From the NCBI GenBank assembly GCA_959347315.1, contig OY365811.1:38965770-39029769 (forward strand): 64,000 nt of DNA, read 5' to 3'. The DNA comes from Bimastos eiseni (Eukaryota > Annelida > Clitellata > Crassiclitellata > Lumbricidae). The stretch's first letter is position 1, and the number at the start of each line of letters is the position of its first letter. This document shows positions 24,877-36,100 of this stretch, one piece after another. The notes beneath the pieces are model-generated. The model was not told the origin of the DNA and searched no databases. It saw nothing but the letters and a program-made list of their open reading frames with translations. The position numbers were made by a program, and so were the translations under genes.

Positions 24877-25300
24877 ATACACCCATACACCCACACGGCA
24901 CACGCACACCTATACACACGAATACACACACACGTTTACACCTATTCATGCACACACATACACCCACACACAAACATACTCACAACCCAAACACACACAC
25001 ACACATCTACACACTCATCTACACACACACACACACACACCAATGCACCCAATTACACAAGCACAACTATACACACAAACCTACGTACACACATCTACAC
25101 ACACGCCTACACACGCACTCACACCTATGAACACACTGCAATACACACATGCATATACCTCGTGTAGGTGTAGGTGTGTGGGCTGGTGTGTGTGAATAGG
25201 CGTGTGTGTAGGAGCGCGTGTATAGGTATGTTTGTGTAGGTGTGTGTGTGTATGTGTGTGTATATGTATATGTGTGCAGGCGTGTGTAGATATGCATATA
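24877..25300. repeat. CA-rich array facing a GT-rich array
   Basis: About 24877-25155 is dominated by CA/ACACAC units and about 25160-25300 by the complementary GT/TGTG units, so the two halves can pair. The His/Thr-rich frames across it are artefacts. Confidence 0.9.
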
Positions 25301-26070
25301 TGTATATGTCCGTTACGCCTGGCCCAGGGTCAGAAGAATGCATGAGTAAATCGACGTTGGCGACTGTACGTCATCATCACCTTAGTGAACCAATGGTCGT
25401 AAAACGAACATGACCCATTGTATAAACAAATCGACGGCTCAATTTGTTACAGAAAATTATGCAAATGGGATGTGCTTTCTTCGAAATGTGTGCACTTGTC
25501 AAATACCCATCAGCTGCTTCTATATCACACATCAGACCGAAACTATAACTTTGCAAACAAGAGACGACGAACATAGCTGATTTTGCAGTGTTTTGCAATA
25601 GAAAAACTCTGTTCAAAACTTTAAAGTCATCAATTTTTGCGAATTATCCGAAAAATCAAACTGTTGGCTTACATAAAAGTTCATAAAAAGAAAAGTAAAA
25701 AGATGACGTCAGTCAATGTGACGCCATCAAAAACATATGTTTGTAAAACGAACATTGAGCTAAAGCAGGTAAACAGACAGGGACATACTTAATGCATTAA
25801 TTTTCGCTCAAACAACCCCCCTGCAACCTCTAAGCAGACTGAGGTTCCCAAGCGCTGTAAACGTACACAAAAACCTACCCTATAATATATATAATATATA
25901 TATACTGTATGTATCCCTCACATGCCCTTTAAAACCACACTATGTATATAATAATATAACGCAATGCCTACACAAAATAACCCACATATATATAAGAATA
26001 ACCAGCATAAGCTTAGGCAACCTGTACTCCAAAAGTAAAGTAATCTCTTGGAAGGATCAGCGTCTGATCA
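25301..26070. other. Non-coding region, nothing recognised
   Basis: No supported gene. AT-rich stretches at about 25885-25990 include TATA-type simple sequence. Confidence 0.3.
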
Positions 26071-26270
26071 TTACACTATTAGTGCACGTTATATAATTTG
26101 CACGGTACTGCATTGCAATGAAAACTACTGTTTGAGGCCTTACTACAAATCTGTATCGCATTTTCGCCAAATTAATTGGAGAACAAAACTGAATTGAACC
26201 ATTGAACGAATTTAATATTAGATGAAGAGTCGGTGAGAATTGCAGCAAACGAAAGGAACAAATTTCAGTT

Positions 26271-28884
26271 ATGAAGAATATCAAAAGTAAGACATCGTGT
26301 TTTATTTTCTCTAAACTGCTGTGGTGTATAATGCATAGGGTCACACGTATAGTTGTTTGCCTGGTGATGATTTCATGACCTTCCGCCCATATGCCAAGAG
26401 TTGTTTACGCCCTAATTGAAGTTCCGTCGCTATAACTTAACACTATCTGTATGAGGACATTTCTTCCTCAATAATAAATGTTTTATTGCTGCACTACTTC
26501 CTAGCAATTCTCGCCTCATGCCACTACATGAAGCATTAATTTCTTAATCTTAGCAGTGCAACGGAAAGCTGACACATCTCACAATTCACTTGATGTAATT
26601 ATGATATCAGTCTTAGGCCAAATTAGCAGGGCAAATTAAAGCTGACACGTCTCCTAATCTGTTCGAAAATATTCGTGAACGGATATGGACGCTCACACCT
26701 GTTGCTTTATTTGCGATCGATCGCACATTTTTGTCATTGCTAATTTATTCCATTTTGAACAGTGAGACCTTTGCATATAATACTTAGTTTTCTTCTTTCA
26801 ATTTGGTTCTATGAATTGGTCGTAACTTTACATCAATTGTATGTTCGCAAAAGTCATTAATTAAACTTCATGTAATAAATATTCGTTTGCCATATCGCAT
26901 ACCAAAGTTATTCGAACGTTGGTTTACATTTCTTGACAAATTAAACGGCTATATGAAGTAGTGAAGCAATAAAACATTCATTATTGGGGATGAACCGTCC
27001 GGAGATGAAACATCCGGAGATGAAACATCCTAGAATCAACAATATCAGTCTAATTATATTCATATCTTATCATCTCGCTTACAGTTTAAAATGAAATTAA
27101 GTGTCTAATCTATAATTTCTAAATTGTAAGTTTTGTCAGACACTGTAATGTGCTGGTCATTGACTCATAGATGACTTACTGCAGCGCTCGAGAATAAACT
27201 GATGCTCTGCATGCGATTAGTTTTTATGTGGCGCTTTGGAAGTCTCAAGTTTACAATTGCGATACACTTATTCCTATTTTAATTTTATTCACCTTGTGTG
27301 TGTTGATTTTTTCACGACACCGTTCCATAACGAAGATGAATTGGTGTCACCCTCCTCCTTTCTCCAGAACATGAATGTTGTATCAATTGGGCTGAGTTCA
27401 ATAGGCAGAGGATTAATTGACGATGGGATCATTTGACTAGGCGACCAATTGACGGGGGATCAACTGACGGGGGATCAAACGACGTAGAACCCCTTGCTTA
27501 TACAGAGTCGCCATGAGTGGGGCAGCGTCCTGAAATTCCTTATGACCAATTTGATCCTGGTTAATTGTCGTTCATTTCTTGACGCAGATGCTGTTTTGAA
27601 TGCCATCGGATCGCCTGCGACCGACAGTCAGATTCGAGAACACAAAAAACTCCGAAGACGACTGGCTCAGCGACAGAACGACCTCGCCAAGCTCAACCCC
27701 ATCTTGGACAATTTGCGAGCGAGATACAACATACACAAGTACCAAATCATCTTCATTCGCTACATGCTATTGAAGAGCATGATCAAATCAGCCGTGAAAC
27801 AGGGGCGACAGTTGTTCAATGACATAGATAACCCGGCACCAGAGTTGGAAGACGAAGGTCAGGGGGGCGCCAAGAAATTGGCCGAGACTTACAAGAAAAT
27901 AGCCGCCGAAGCGAAATATTACTCGGGTAATGGAACATGACGCTTATCGAACCTTATTCCTATAGCATAACCATATATTTTCCATCCCATGCATCTGGTA
28001 CTTGCCACGTAGTACTTCGACATGCCATGCCATATCCACCGTTTCTCATATCATAGCATGTCCATCATGCTAGTCTATACCACACCATGCCATACGCCAT
28101 GCCGACCTATAAAACGTGTGTGAATAAGCTTGTCTCATGACGTGTATTGTGCTTGTGAAGCGGTAAGAAATTGTAACATCTTTCTTTTTGTATGCATCAA
28201 ACCACACAATTAATTTGCCATGCAGAATTGATAAGATTTTATTTCAGTGAGGCCATGGCTTGATAAGAGAGAGGAGCGCACAAGTCTTAATTGATTCAGA
28301 GCACTGACACGAACTTTAACTTTAGCCTCCTGTTCATTCGACCGAACGCATCGGTATCCTGATTAATTGCTATCAGCTGGTAGAGCTTGCCCTATGCTGA
28401 AACTAGTGTCACATAAATCGAATGGCTAACTAATACTGTCACTATATTACTCCGAACTTAGGTAGAAATAGATTATCTGTTACTACAGAGATGGCTGTGT
28501 GAACTTGTGTCAACATGTGATCTTTATAGTCACAACTCAGAAGTGAGGGAAGGATCCATGCGTGCCAAGATTCCCGTGTAAAGGTCTTAGAGCATGGCTC
28601 GATCCATATGGACATCTTATTTTTATATGAAGTAAAATCTTGCCTACCTTCTACTTTTAGAGCTATCAACTGCGGATATGGATAAGATATTGAGCGACTT
28701 TCGAGCAGAAATTCAGCGGCTGGAGGCAGAATTCACTAGGAAACGCACGCTTCTAGAACAACTCGGAACGGACTATGAGAACTCTAAGAGTCCGATCTAC
28801 CAAAGGAGATACAAGACAATGAAAAAAATGATAAAGGCCACATGTATTGACCCTGCGCCACCGCACAGCCATCGTCGTGATTAG
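26271..28884 (+). CDS. Two-module helical protein, family copy 3
   Basis: Exons 26271-26286, 27588-27926 and 28661-28884, again with both introns in phase 1, give 192 residues. The mini-exon (MKNIK plus one base) is placed by its GTAAGA donor and by near identity of the flank with 21900-22290; it is less certain than the other two exons. Module 1 (about residues 20-75) ends YNIHK...RYMLLKSMIK; module 2 (about 125-180) ends YENSK...RYKTMKKMIK. The linker with ELEDEGQGGAKKLAE is shared with copy 2, and the exon ends in the same TCG-G|GTAATG donor. The last 15 residues (His/Pro/Arg-rich) are unique to this copy. It lacks the MGSKQS start of copy 2, so the two products may sit in different places in the cell. 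Function unknown; no known family recognised. Confidence 0.75.
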
Positions 28885-30871
28885 GTCCACTGACTCAAAT
28901 TCCGGGCCCCGAGGTAGAGAAATTCCGGATCCTACGTAAAGTCTAAAGTAATATCCGGGTCCCTAGGCAGGGTAGACGAGGGACTCCTCTCGAAGTTGTA
29001 TTCTATAAAAAAATGATGCGTAAGGTATACATTGAGATGCATTTAGCTCAAACTGTTGTAGTTACATGTAAGTATAGGCCTATATGAAAATCATAGACAT
29101 TTATTTGACTGATAATAATTTTTTCGTAAGATGGTTGGTTATGGCAACTTGTGGTCTGACCTGGGCATCTAAACATCGCATTGCCCTTGTGCATTTGCCT
29201 CCTGCCCCTTTGGCCGATTCTAGCCATGACCATGATCATTAGGCCTATACACCATATATATATATATATATATCTTTGCCAAGACTTACGCTGGATTCTG
29301 ACTACGCAGGCACCAGAACGAATAACACAAACTGGCTATTGGGGACATAATTTTATATAGCGCCGGTGTTCACACTGGTCTTTCTGACCTGGCATTTGTT
29401 CGACACGGAGGAATTTAAAAAAAATGTGCCAGCAGAACACATTTGAGTATTCTTAAATTAGCAAAAACTGCTCTTGAAATCGAATAAAATCAAAACGTTT
29501 ATTTTGTAACCAACATACGCTTTTAAGTTACGAGAGGTAATGGAGGGAACTGTTCTCCAAACTCTCTCTAATGACTCTCGACATGTGAATAACGCAGAGA
29601 TGACAAGCGATTTGGGAGGAACAAGTAGTGAGAAAGAGAAGGAAGATTTCATTCTGAAAATTTATATAGCGCCTCTTGAAGATATATCTACATGCATTCT
29701 GCGCTGGACTGTTTGAAATTAAATGTTATTACGAACGAACAAAGTCAGACTCTTGGACCGGGAGCGTAGACGGGGAAAGAAGTCGCGAGGGAAACTCAGT
29801 CAGGCACAGAGGTGAACGGAAGGACAGAGATGCGAGACGATAGCAGAGTTAGTCTATTAAGAGACAATAAGCTGTATTGACCTGATAATACAGGTGTTGT
29901 AACCAAGAACTGAAACATCTCCAACAGCGGCGTCCTCTTGTTCATTGATTTGAATCTGGAGCCTGAACGTACGATCCGTATAATTATGCGTGGGCATGAT
30001 AAGCCTACGTGGCAAGACAGTCAAACGGGTGGCGATGGTATAGGCCTAATCAAAGGATATCAACTGATAATAACGAGAAGAGTCGACTAAATTGGATAGA
30101 AAAACGATTAGGCTAAACTGCATTAATTTACATTTATGACAGACAGGATTATGAAGGCTTGTGAAACTATTACCGTTTAGGTTTTATGATGTCCTGCATA
30201 TCGATGCTTTTAGATAAGAACCTAGCTAGGCCTAGAGTTAGTCAGTTATTTACATGACTCATGTTTACTAATTGATCTGACGCCAAGCAGGCCTCTTTTC
30301 AGATGTTAACAAGGATACATTTAGACCCAACATGGCCCACTGTACCAAACTGCACTTGCGGGCTGGGCCTATGAATATAGCGCTCCCACATTCATTGCAT
30401 ACATAAATTTTGAATATAGTAGAAAACACTCATCTTCACGTATAATAATCATTATTATATATTTTTAGACTTAATATAGTGATCTACATAAACGAGCCAA
30501 TTAACTATAACCAAGATCAATGTAGGCTTAAAAGTTTTCGTTAAAAGTTACCAATTTGTGAAAACGTAAATTTTGAAATTATGTGTTATAAAAAAACGAC
30601 AAAATCATGGGTAAATGATTCATTGAAAGATAACGGTTTCGTATACGCGATATATTCTGTAGCCGCCAAGAGATAGGCCTATCCTTATTGTACTTTTTAA
30701 CAAATTAACAAAGTAATGAATATATGATACTGGAGTAAAAATGAATTTATGGAAAAATTAAAGTCATTTTGTTATGAGATCTTGTCCCATTAAGATTTGC
30801 TTCCAGTGCCACATCACCGCTGGCATCACCTTTGGTGCGATAGGCCACTCTGATTGTTTCCTGATTTCTAT
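28885..30871. other. 3' flank of family copy 3
   Basis: 28895-28985 (AATTCCGGGCCC, then GGCAGGGTAGAC) resembles 61585-61650 and is a dispersed repeat. 29165-29415 matches 35490-35700 in the relic. At about 29655-29700 there is a minus-strand LINE 3'-end remnant (tatatagcgcctcttgaag). No gene seen. Confidence 0.5.
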
Positions 30872-30879
30872 GACCTAAA

Positions 30880-31773
30880 CGGTAGGTGACGTTTTGGCGT
30901 GGCGCCGTTTTGGTGCAGGACGTTTTGGCGTAGCGTCGTTTTGGCGTAGCGTCGTTTTGGCTCAGATCTCTGATACAATGATATCGCATATTATGTATTA
31001 TATAACTATATTATATGGCAGTCTACACTTTATTGTCATAAATTACTAAATTATTCCACATCGCAAATCAAGTTAAACCTCGGGAGCGTCGGTAGTAGAA
31101 GATGGATCAGTGATAAAAATCATGCTTTCCTATAAACCGGATCAATGAAAAGGATACTATTAAACTGTGACCTGGATTGAGGAAAAGAATCGTGTTTAAA
31201 TGGAAGCTGGATTGATGAAAATAATCATGCATAAATTAAAGCTGGATTGATGAAAAAATCATGCTTACATGGAAGCTGGATTGTTGAGAAGAATCATGCA
31301 TAAATAGAAGCCGTATTGATGAAAATAATCATGCTTAAATGGAAGCCGGATTGATGAAAATAATTATGCTAAAATGGAAGCAGGATTGATGAAAAATAAT
31401 GCCGTTTAATTGGAAGCGAGATTGATAAAAAGATTGTGACTAAAAGGGTTCTACGACGAGGGGAATTCTCATATCCATCCTGCTTCTATTAAGTATGATT
31501 CTTTTCATCATTCTAGTTCCCAGTTTAGCATAATTAGCCTATTATCATCGATCATGCTTCGTGTTACATTATATATTGTATCAGATATCTGCGCCAAAAC
31601 GTCCTGCGCCAAAACGTCCTACGCCAAAACGTCCTACGCCAAAACGTCCTGCGCCAAAACGGTCGCGCCCAAACGGCGCTCGCCAAGACGGCGCTCGCCA
31701 AAACGTCCTGCGCCAAAAACGGCTGCGCCAAAACAGTCGCGCCAAAACGGCTGCGTCAAAACGTCCTGTTCCG
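30880..31773. mobile_element. Foldback element with GTTTTGG arms, 8-bp TSD
   Basis: A perfect 8-bp target duplication GACCTAAA flanks it (30872-30879, 31774-31781). The ends, CGGTAGGTGACGTTTTGG and (right end reversed) CGGAACAGGACGTTTTGA, are inverted. Each arm is a small tandem array of roughly 15-bp units with ACGTTTTGGCG; the right arm is longer (about 31590-31770) than the left (30890-30965). The centre (31090-31450) is an array of about ten 34-bp units AAGCTGGATTGATGAAAA..., the same unit as in 76-935 and 12705-13118. The Ala/Lys/Pro-rich frames on the right arm are artefacts of the repeats. Confidence 0.85.
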
Positions 31774-31781
31774 GACCTAAA

Positions 31782-32165
31782 TTTTTTTCCCTCGATCTTT
31801 TCTCTTTCTCTATAACTCTCTGTCTGTCTATTTTTTCTCTCAATATCCCTCTGTACCTGGTCTTCCTTTCAGTCGATTCGCCTCTATCCTTCTCCCGCTC
31901 TTCCCTGTTACCTCTCCCTCTCTCCCTTCCTATTTTCTTCTCTCCCATATTCCTCTTTCCGTCTCTCCATATCTCTACACAGTTCGGGGTCTACTTTTTG
32001 CACGTGTGACCTAAAATCATGTCCGATGCATAAACTCAAGTAAAGTAATAATAATTCACAATGATTGTTTATGGCTTTATGTTGCTGTCTATCATAAACA
32101 TAAACCATAACCCTACAGCTCTTCTCTATTTGCCTACCAACCATATTATCGTGGTTTTACGTTGT
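31782..32165. repeat. Duplicate of the CT tract and flank at 21265-21850
   Basis: A CT-rich stretch (to about 31970) is followed by GTGTGACCTAAAATCA, TAATTCACAAT and ACCAACCATATT blocks in the same order as at 21670-21830. It is a further piece of the family's duplicated 5' unit. Confidence 0.8.
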
Positions 32166-32334
32166 CGGACGGGTGGCGCCTCTGAGCATTAGACCGTTAT
32201 CAGATGACATCAGACTGTCCCCTCCACCTGAGATGAATAAACTTATATAAACTATCACGGATTATACATACTTTGAACTCTTAAAGCCAAATAGCGGATG
32301 ACTATTCTCTCGAGGCTTTGTTTTGATGTAGATA

Positions 32335-33529
32335 TGGGGCCGTTAACATATTATATAACGCTCAAGTGGTAGGTGGGTGGGTTCCGGTTTTGTTAGCGTT
32401 ATATTGTGTAGGGTGGGGTGGGGTGGGTTGAAAGTTTCGTTATATAACAAACTTTTTTCAGCTTATGCTATTTTGCCTGTTTGCCTTCCAGTTGGAAATT
32501 CCATGTACCACGGACCTTCATTGTTTAATCGAAGTGCACAATACGTTGTGAACCAAAACTAGCACCATTAGCTGCCACCTGGCATTCTTACATTTTATTT
32601 GTAAATACAGTTTTAACAATTTCCTGTTTACAATTTTAACAATTTCCTGTGCATAGCTTAAAATGCTCTAAAATTCAATTCCGTGTGCTTTGTTTTGATT
32701 CTGGTTAAAATCAATATTAATTCGCTTGAAATAATTATTTTGGTAGGTATTATCATGATGTTTGATTTCATTTTCTATAGTAAGTGTAAATAGTTTATGT
32801 TTGCTTAAATACCCAATTGCAGTTGCAGTACGCACTCTGTATACATCATACGCTATTAAATAGGTAGAGTTGTACCGCGAACCTATCGATAAATACCTGA
32901 TAGTGCAATATTAAACCAATCCATTCTGTTTGATACTGTAATGTTCATTTCTAGTGCAAAACAGGAGGGAAACTAAAAATGGTGCTTTTAAATAGGAGGG
33001 CATGTACGTCACTGCCATGAATTATCATGCTGTATTAGTAGGCCTTCATGTAGATACATTATGACAATTGTCGATCACCCAATTAGTTGCCGTAATTAAT
33101 ACAAGTGAATTTAGCGCAATTAAAAGTCCGATTATAAAGATGCAAAGGAGCTCCAAACATCCGGTCTAATCATCATTGGCATGAGAGAGAACACAATTTT
33201 AAGATAGGTTTTGTTACATAGCTAATTGGGTGTATGATGATTTTTACTGCAGTTTTTGAAAATGGATAAAGGCAATTATCAGCTGAATCACTGCTATTAA
33301 AGTGCTAACCGGCATTGTATTGTTATAAAAGTTCCAAATTGTGCAATACAATTTTGTCGATTGTATGTCTTTTGACGTGATCATAGACTGGGGTGGGGTA
33401 GGTAGCATATCTGTTATATAATATAGGGGTGGGGGGGGGGTCGCAGCTGCTATTATATAACGTCATTAAGGTTAAGGGGTGAGCCAAAAATTGGAATTTT
33501 ATGCGTTATATAATATATGAGCGGCCCCA
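32335..33529. mobile_element. TIR element, about 1.2 kb, non-coding
   Basis: Inverted ends of about 27 bp: TGGGGCCGTTAACATATTAT at the left and TGGGGCCGCTCATATATTAT at the right end reversed, both followed by ATAACGC. GGGGTGGGG-rich stretches lie near both ends. Flanking octamers TGTAGATA and CATTGATA agree at only 5 positions, so the target duplication is unclear. No coding frame. Confidence 0.6.
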
Positions 33530-33867
33530 CATTGATATAGTATGTCACTTGTAGCATAACATACACTACGTTTGGATTCTGAACATTAACATTTTCTAAG
33601 AGCTTTGCAGTTCTGGACTTAGTAGGCTAGACATTTTTGCAGCTGTAACAAGTCGGCTTATGTTACTGCTAAAAATGTGCTCTGATCAGGGTGCTTTGTA
33701 GCATGTGCTAGTTGTTCTTGTCCTTGTTAGTTTACAATTACATACCTCATTGTGTTTCTGATCATTTTTATTACTGACGTTGAATATCAGCAATTAATAC
33801 TGGCAATAAATTTTCATAGACCTGCTGTTTGGTGGCTATCAATGCACCATGGCATAACATTAGCAAA

Positions 33868-34012
33868 GTAGTTTTAAAAGTAGTTAACTACTTATGTGGT
33901 AGTTATAAAAGTAGTTCTAACTACTTGTCATCTAAAGTAGTTGAATAGTAGTTATAACTACATATTTTGAAAGTAGTTAGGAAGTAGTTTTAACTACTAG
34001 TCAAGTAGTTGG
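33868..34012. repeat. AGTAGTT-rich degenerate array
   Basis: AGTAGTT and AACTACT motifs alternate on both orientations over about 145 bp. It resembles the subterminal repeats of some non-autonomous DNA transposons, but no element ends were found. Confidence 0.6.
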
Positions 34013-34021
34013 TGCCATCAG

Positions 34022-34023
34022 TG

Positions 34024-34065
<42 letters not shown>

Positions 34066-34264
34066 CTGATAAATCTTCTGCGGCCGAACCTTCGGCCCAA
34101 AAATAAACGAAAATTCTACTTCTACGGCCGAACCCAAACAAAATGTTGCGCGTCGTGAGGGTCGTTTAGGGTCAGGGTTACAGTTAGTGTCGCTTTTAGA
34201 CATAGGCCTGTACGAAGAACTTTCGGCGCGTCTTTATGCCGAACTCTCGGCCGCATATAATTCA
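34022..34264. mobile_element. Short palindromic MITE with TA expansion
   Basis: The left side (TGAATTATAT, then CTGCGGCCGAACCTTCGGC) is the inverse of the right side (GCCGAACTCTCGGCCGCA, then TATAATTCA). The left TIR is interrupted by a TA microsatellite of about 36 bp (34027-34062). Confidence 0.5.
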
Positions 34265-34270
34265 TTTATA

Positions 34271-36100
34271 ATGCAATTACAGGAACATGTAATTGCAAAG
34301 TACACAGTTAAATAAACTGTTTGTATTTGATGTTACTATCGCTCTCGATCTTTTGTGTCGTATAATTATAATCTTATCAGGTGACGTAACCCCAATGTAA
34401 CGCAAAGACTACAAGGATTTACATACATGTAGGCCTAGGCTATCGTGTATATATATATAATATATATTTATATGTATATTATATGTATATATTATAAGTA
34501 TCAGTATGGCCTATAACCTTTATTGCGAACCATAAGTTGCAGGATATTGCATTGCAATAGAGCTACAGAGATCGATTTTTCGCCTGCTGAATTGGCGAAC
34601 AACATAAATTGGGGCATTAGAGGAATTTAGTATTTGACGAAGAGCCGGCGAGAATTGCTACAATAGTGACGAGCACATTTCCGATATGCAGTGGCGTAGC
34701 GAGGCAAAGTGCCGCCTGGGGCGAAGGTACACAATGCCGCCCCTGTCTTATATTTCCATCACTTTATTCTTGTGCATATACCGTGATATGCACAAAGGGG
34801 GAGATAGGCATAAGACGCCTGTTTTGAGTGTTTTCATTATATACATTACGATTATTCTATTCAGTATTCAATTCATCAGAGACTATACAGAATATAGGGC
34901 CTACAGTTAGTAACAGCATAAGCAACAGAATGCACGTGGCGCTGTCAGAATTAAAACTGTTTGACAAATTAAAAATGCGCTATCATTTGATGTAAATATA
35001 AGAAAATGGAATATGATAGCATTAATAAAGAAATAAATCATCTATAAAGCAAATAATAAAGCAGGCCTCACAATAAAGTTACTAAACGTCTTGCAGTCTA
35101 GATCGAAAATTATAAAGTTCACATAAAATTAAAATTAAGCAGTTAAAAATTTATAATTTATCTCTACATGCTTAAAAGAAAGTCCTAAATATTATCGATT
35201 AATCATGCTGGGAGCCTGGGACCATGGTAAGTCTGGCGGCTGGTGACAACTGACAAGTGGCAGAGATATTTTGTCAAGGCATTTGTAATTATAATATACT
35301 AGTAACTGGTAATTTATTATACAGATTACCGATACGGTACGGCTTCATACTTTTATTACTTCTAAACTATAATATTAAACAACATGGATATAGGCTGTAG
35401 GCACTTGGCAGTCTTACTTCTTGGATAGTTTCGCTACTAAACGCAGTCAATACAATCTATTAAACTTATAAAAGTTAAAAAAGTAAATCCCCATGTCCCT
35501 TTGCATTTGCCTTCTGCGCCCTCTCGGTGGACCTGACCATGACCATGACCATGACCATGACCATGACCATGGCCGTTAGGCTACATATGCTCTCTCCATG
35601 GAATGATTTCCGCGGATTCTGATCTGGCTATTGCGGACTTGAATTTATTGCGCTGGTGTTTAAATTGATCTCTGTGACGCGGCACTTGTGTGGCGTCAAG
35701 GGATTTCAGATTTTTGCATTTACATCTCTGTCTTACGCCTTTGGGCACAGCTGCTAGCAAGCCCTTGGTATGCCCATGTGAAATTCATATTCCAAATTTG
35801 TTACCCGTTTCGAATCTATTTGGATGTTATGAAGTATTCATACAATGCAGTTCCAATATTTCTTATCTTAAAACCTATGTATAGCTGAGCAACCATCTTA
35901 CAATATGTGGTTGAGTGGAGTGTTGCAATGACCTACGAGTGGTAGTGAAAATGTGAAAGTATGGGTCCTTTACCATCAGCTGAAAATATGGCTGAATCCT
36001 ATGCAGTATGGAGAATGATCAATATACGGGAGGGATGATATTAGTGGGAAAGAGGAGGCATTCATGGCTGGTTGTAGCCTTTCAGGGCCTGCATAGGCCA
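34271..36100 (+). pseudogene. Relic of a two-module family duplication unit, no coding exons
   Basis: 34271-34690 matches the 5' flanks of family copies 2 and 3 and breaks off at the first-exon ATG, where a CAGTGGCGTAGCGAGG sequence typical of DNA-transposon ends starts. 35490-35700 matches 29165-29415 (3' of copy 3) and 35686-36090 matches 18481-18900 (3' of copy 2). The coding exons between are absent. 35535-35575 is an ACCATG microsatellite that also exists in short form at 29222. It is the footprint of a fourth gene whose body was lost or replaced. Confidence 0.65.

Noticed and set aside
24854..25343. Overlapping His/Thr-rich frames on both strands
   Set aside because: They are translations of CA/GT microsatellites.
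26990..27490. GATGAAACATCC and GGGGATCAACTGACG short repeats as ends of one element
   Set aside because: The two repeat groups are not inverted copies of each other and no target duplication was found.
31554..32009. 150-codon Ala/Lys/Pro-rich frame and overlapping frames
   Set aside because: Repetitive reading of the foldback arm followed by the CT tract; the target duplication proves a transposon end lies inside it.
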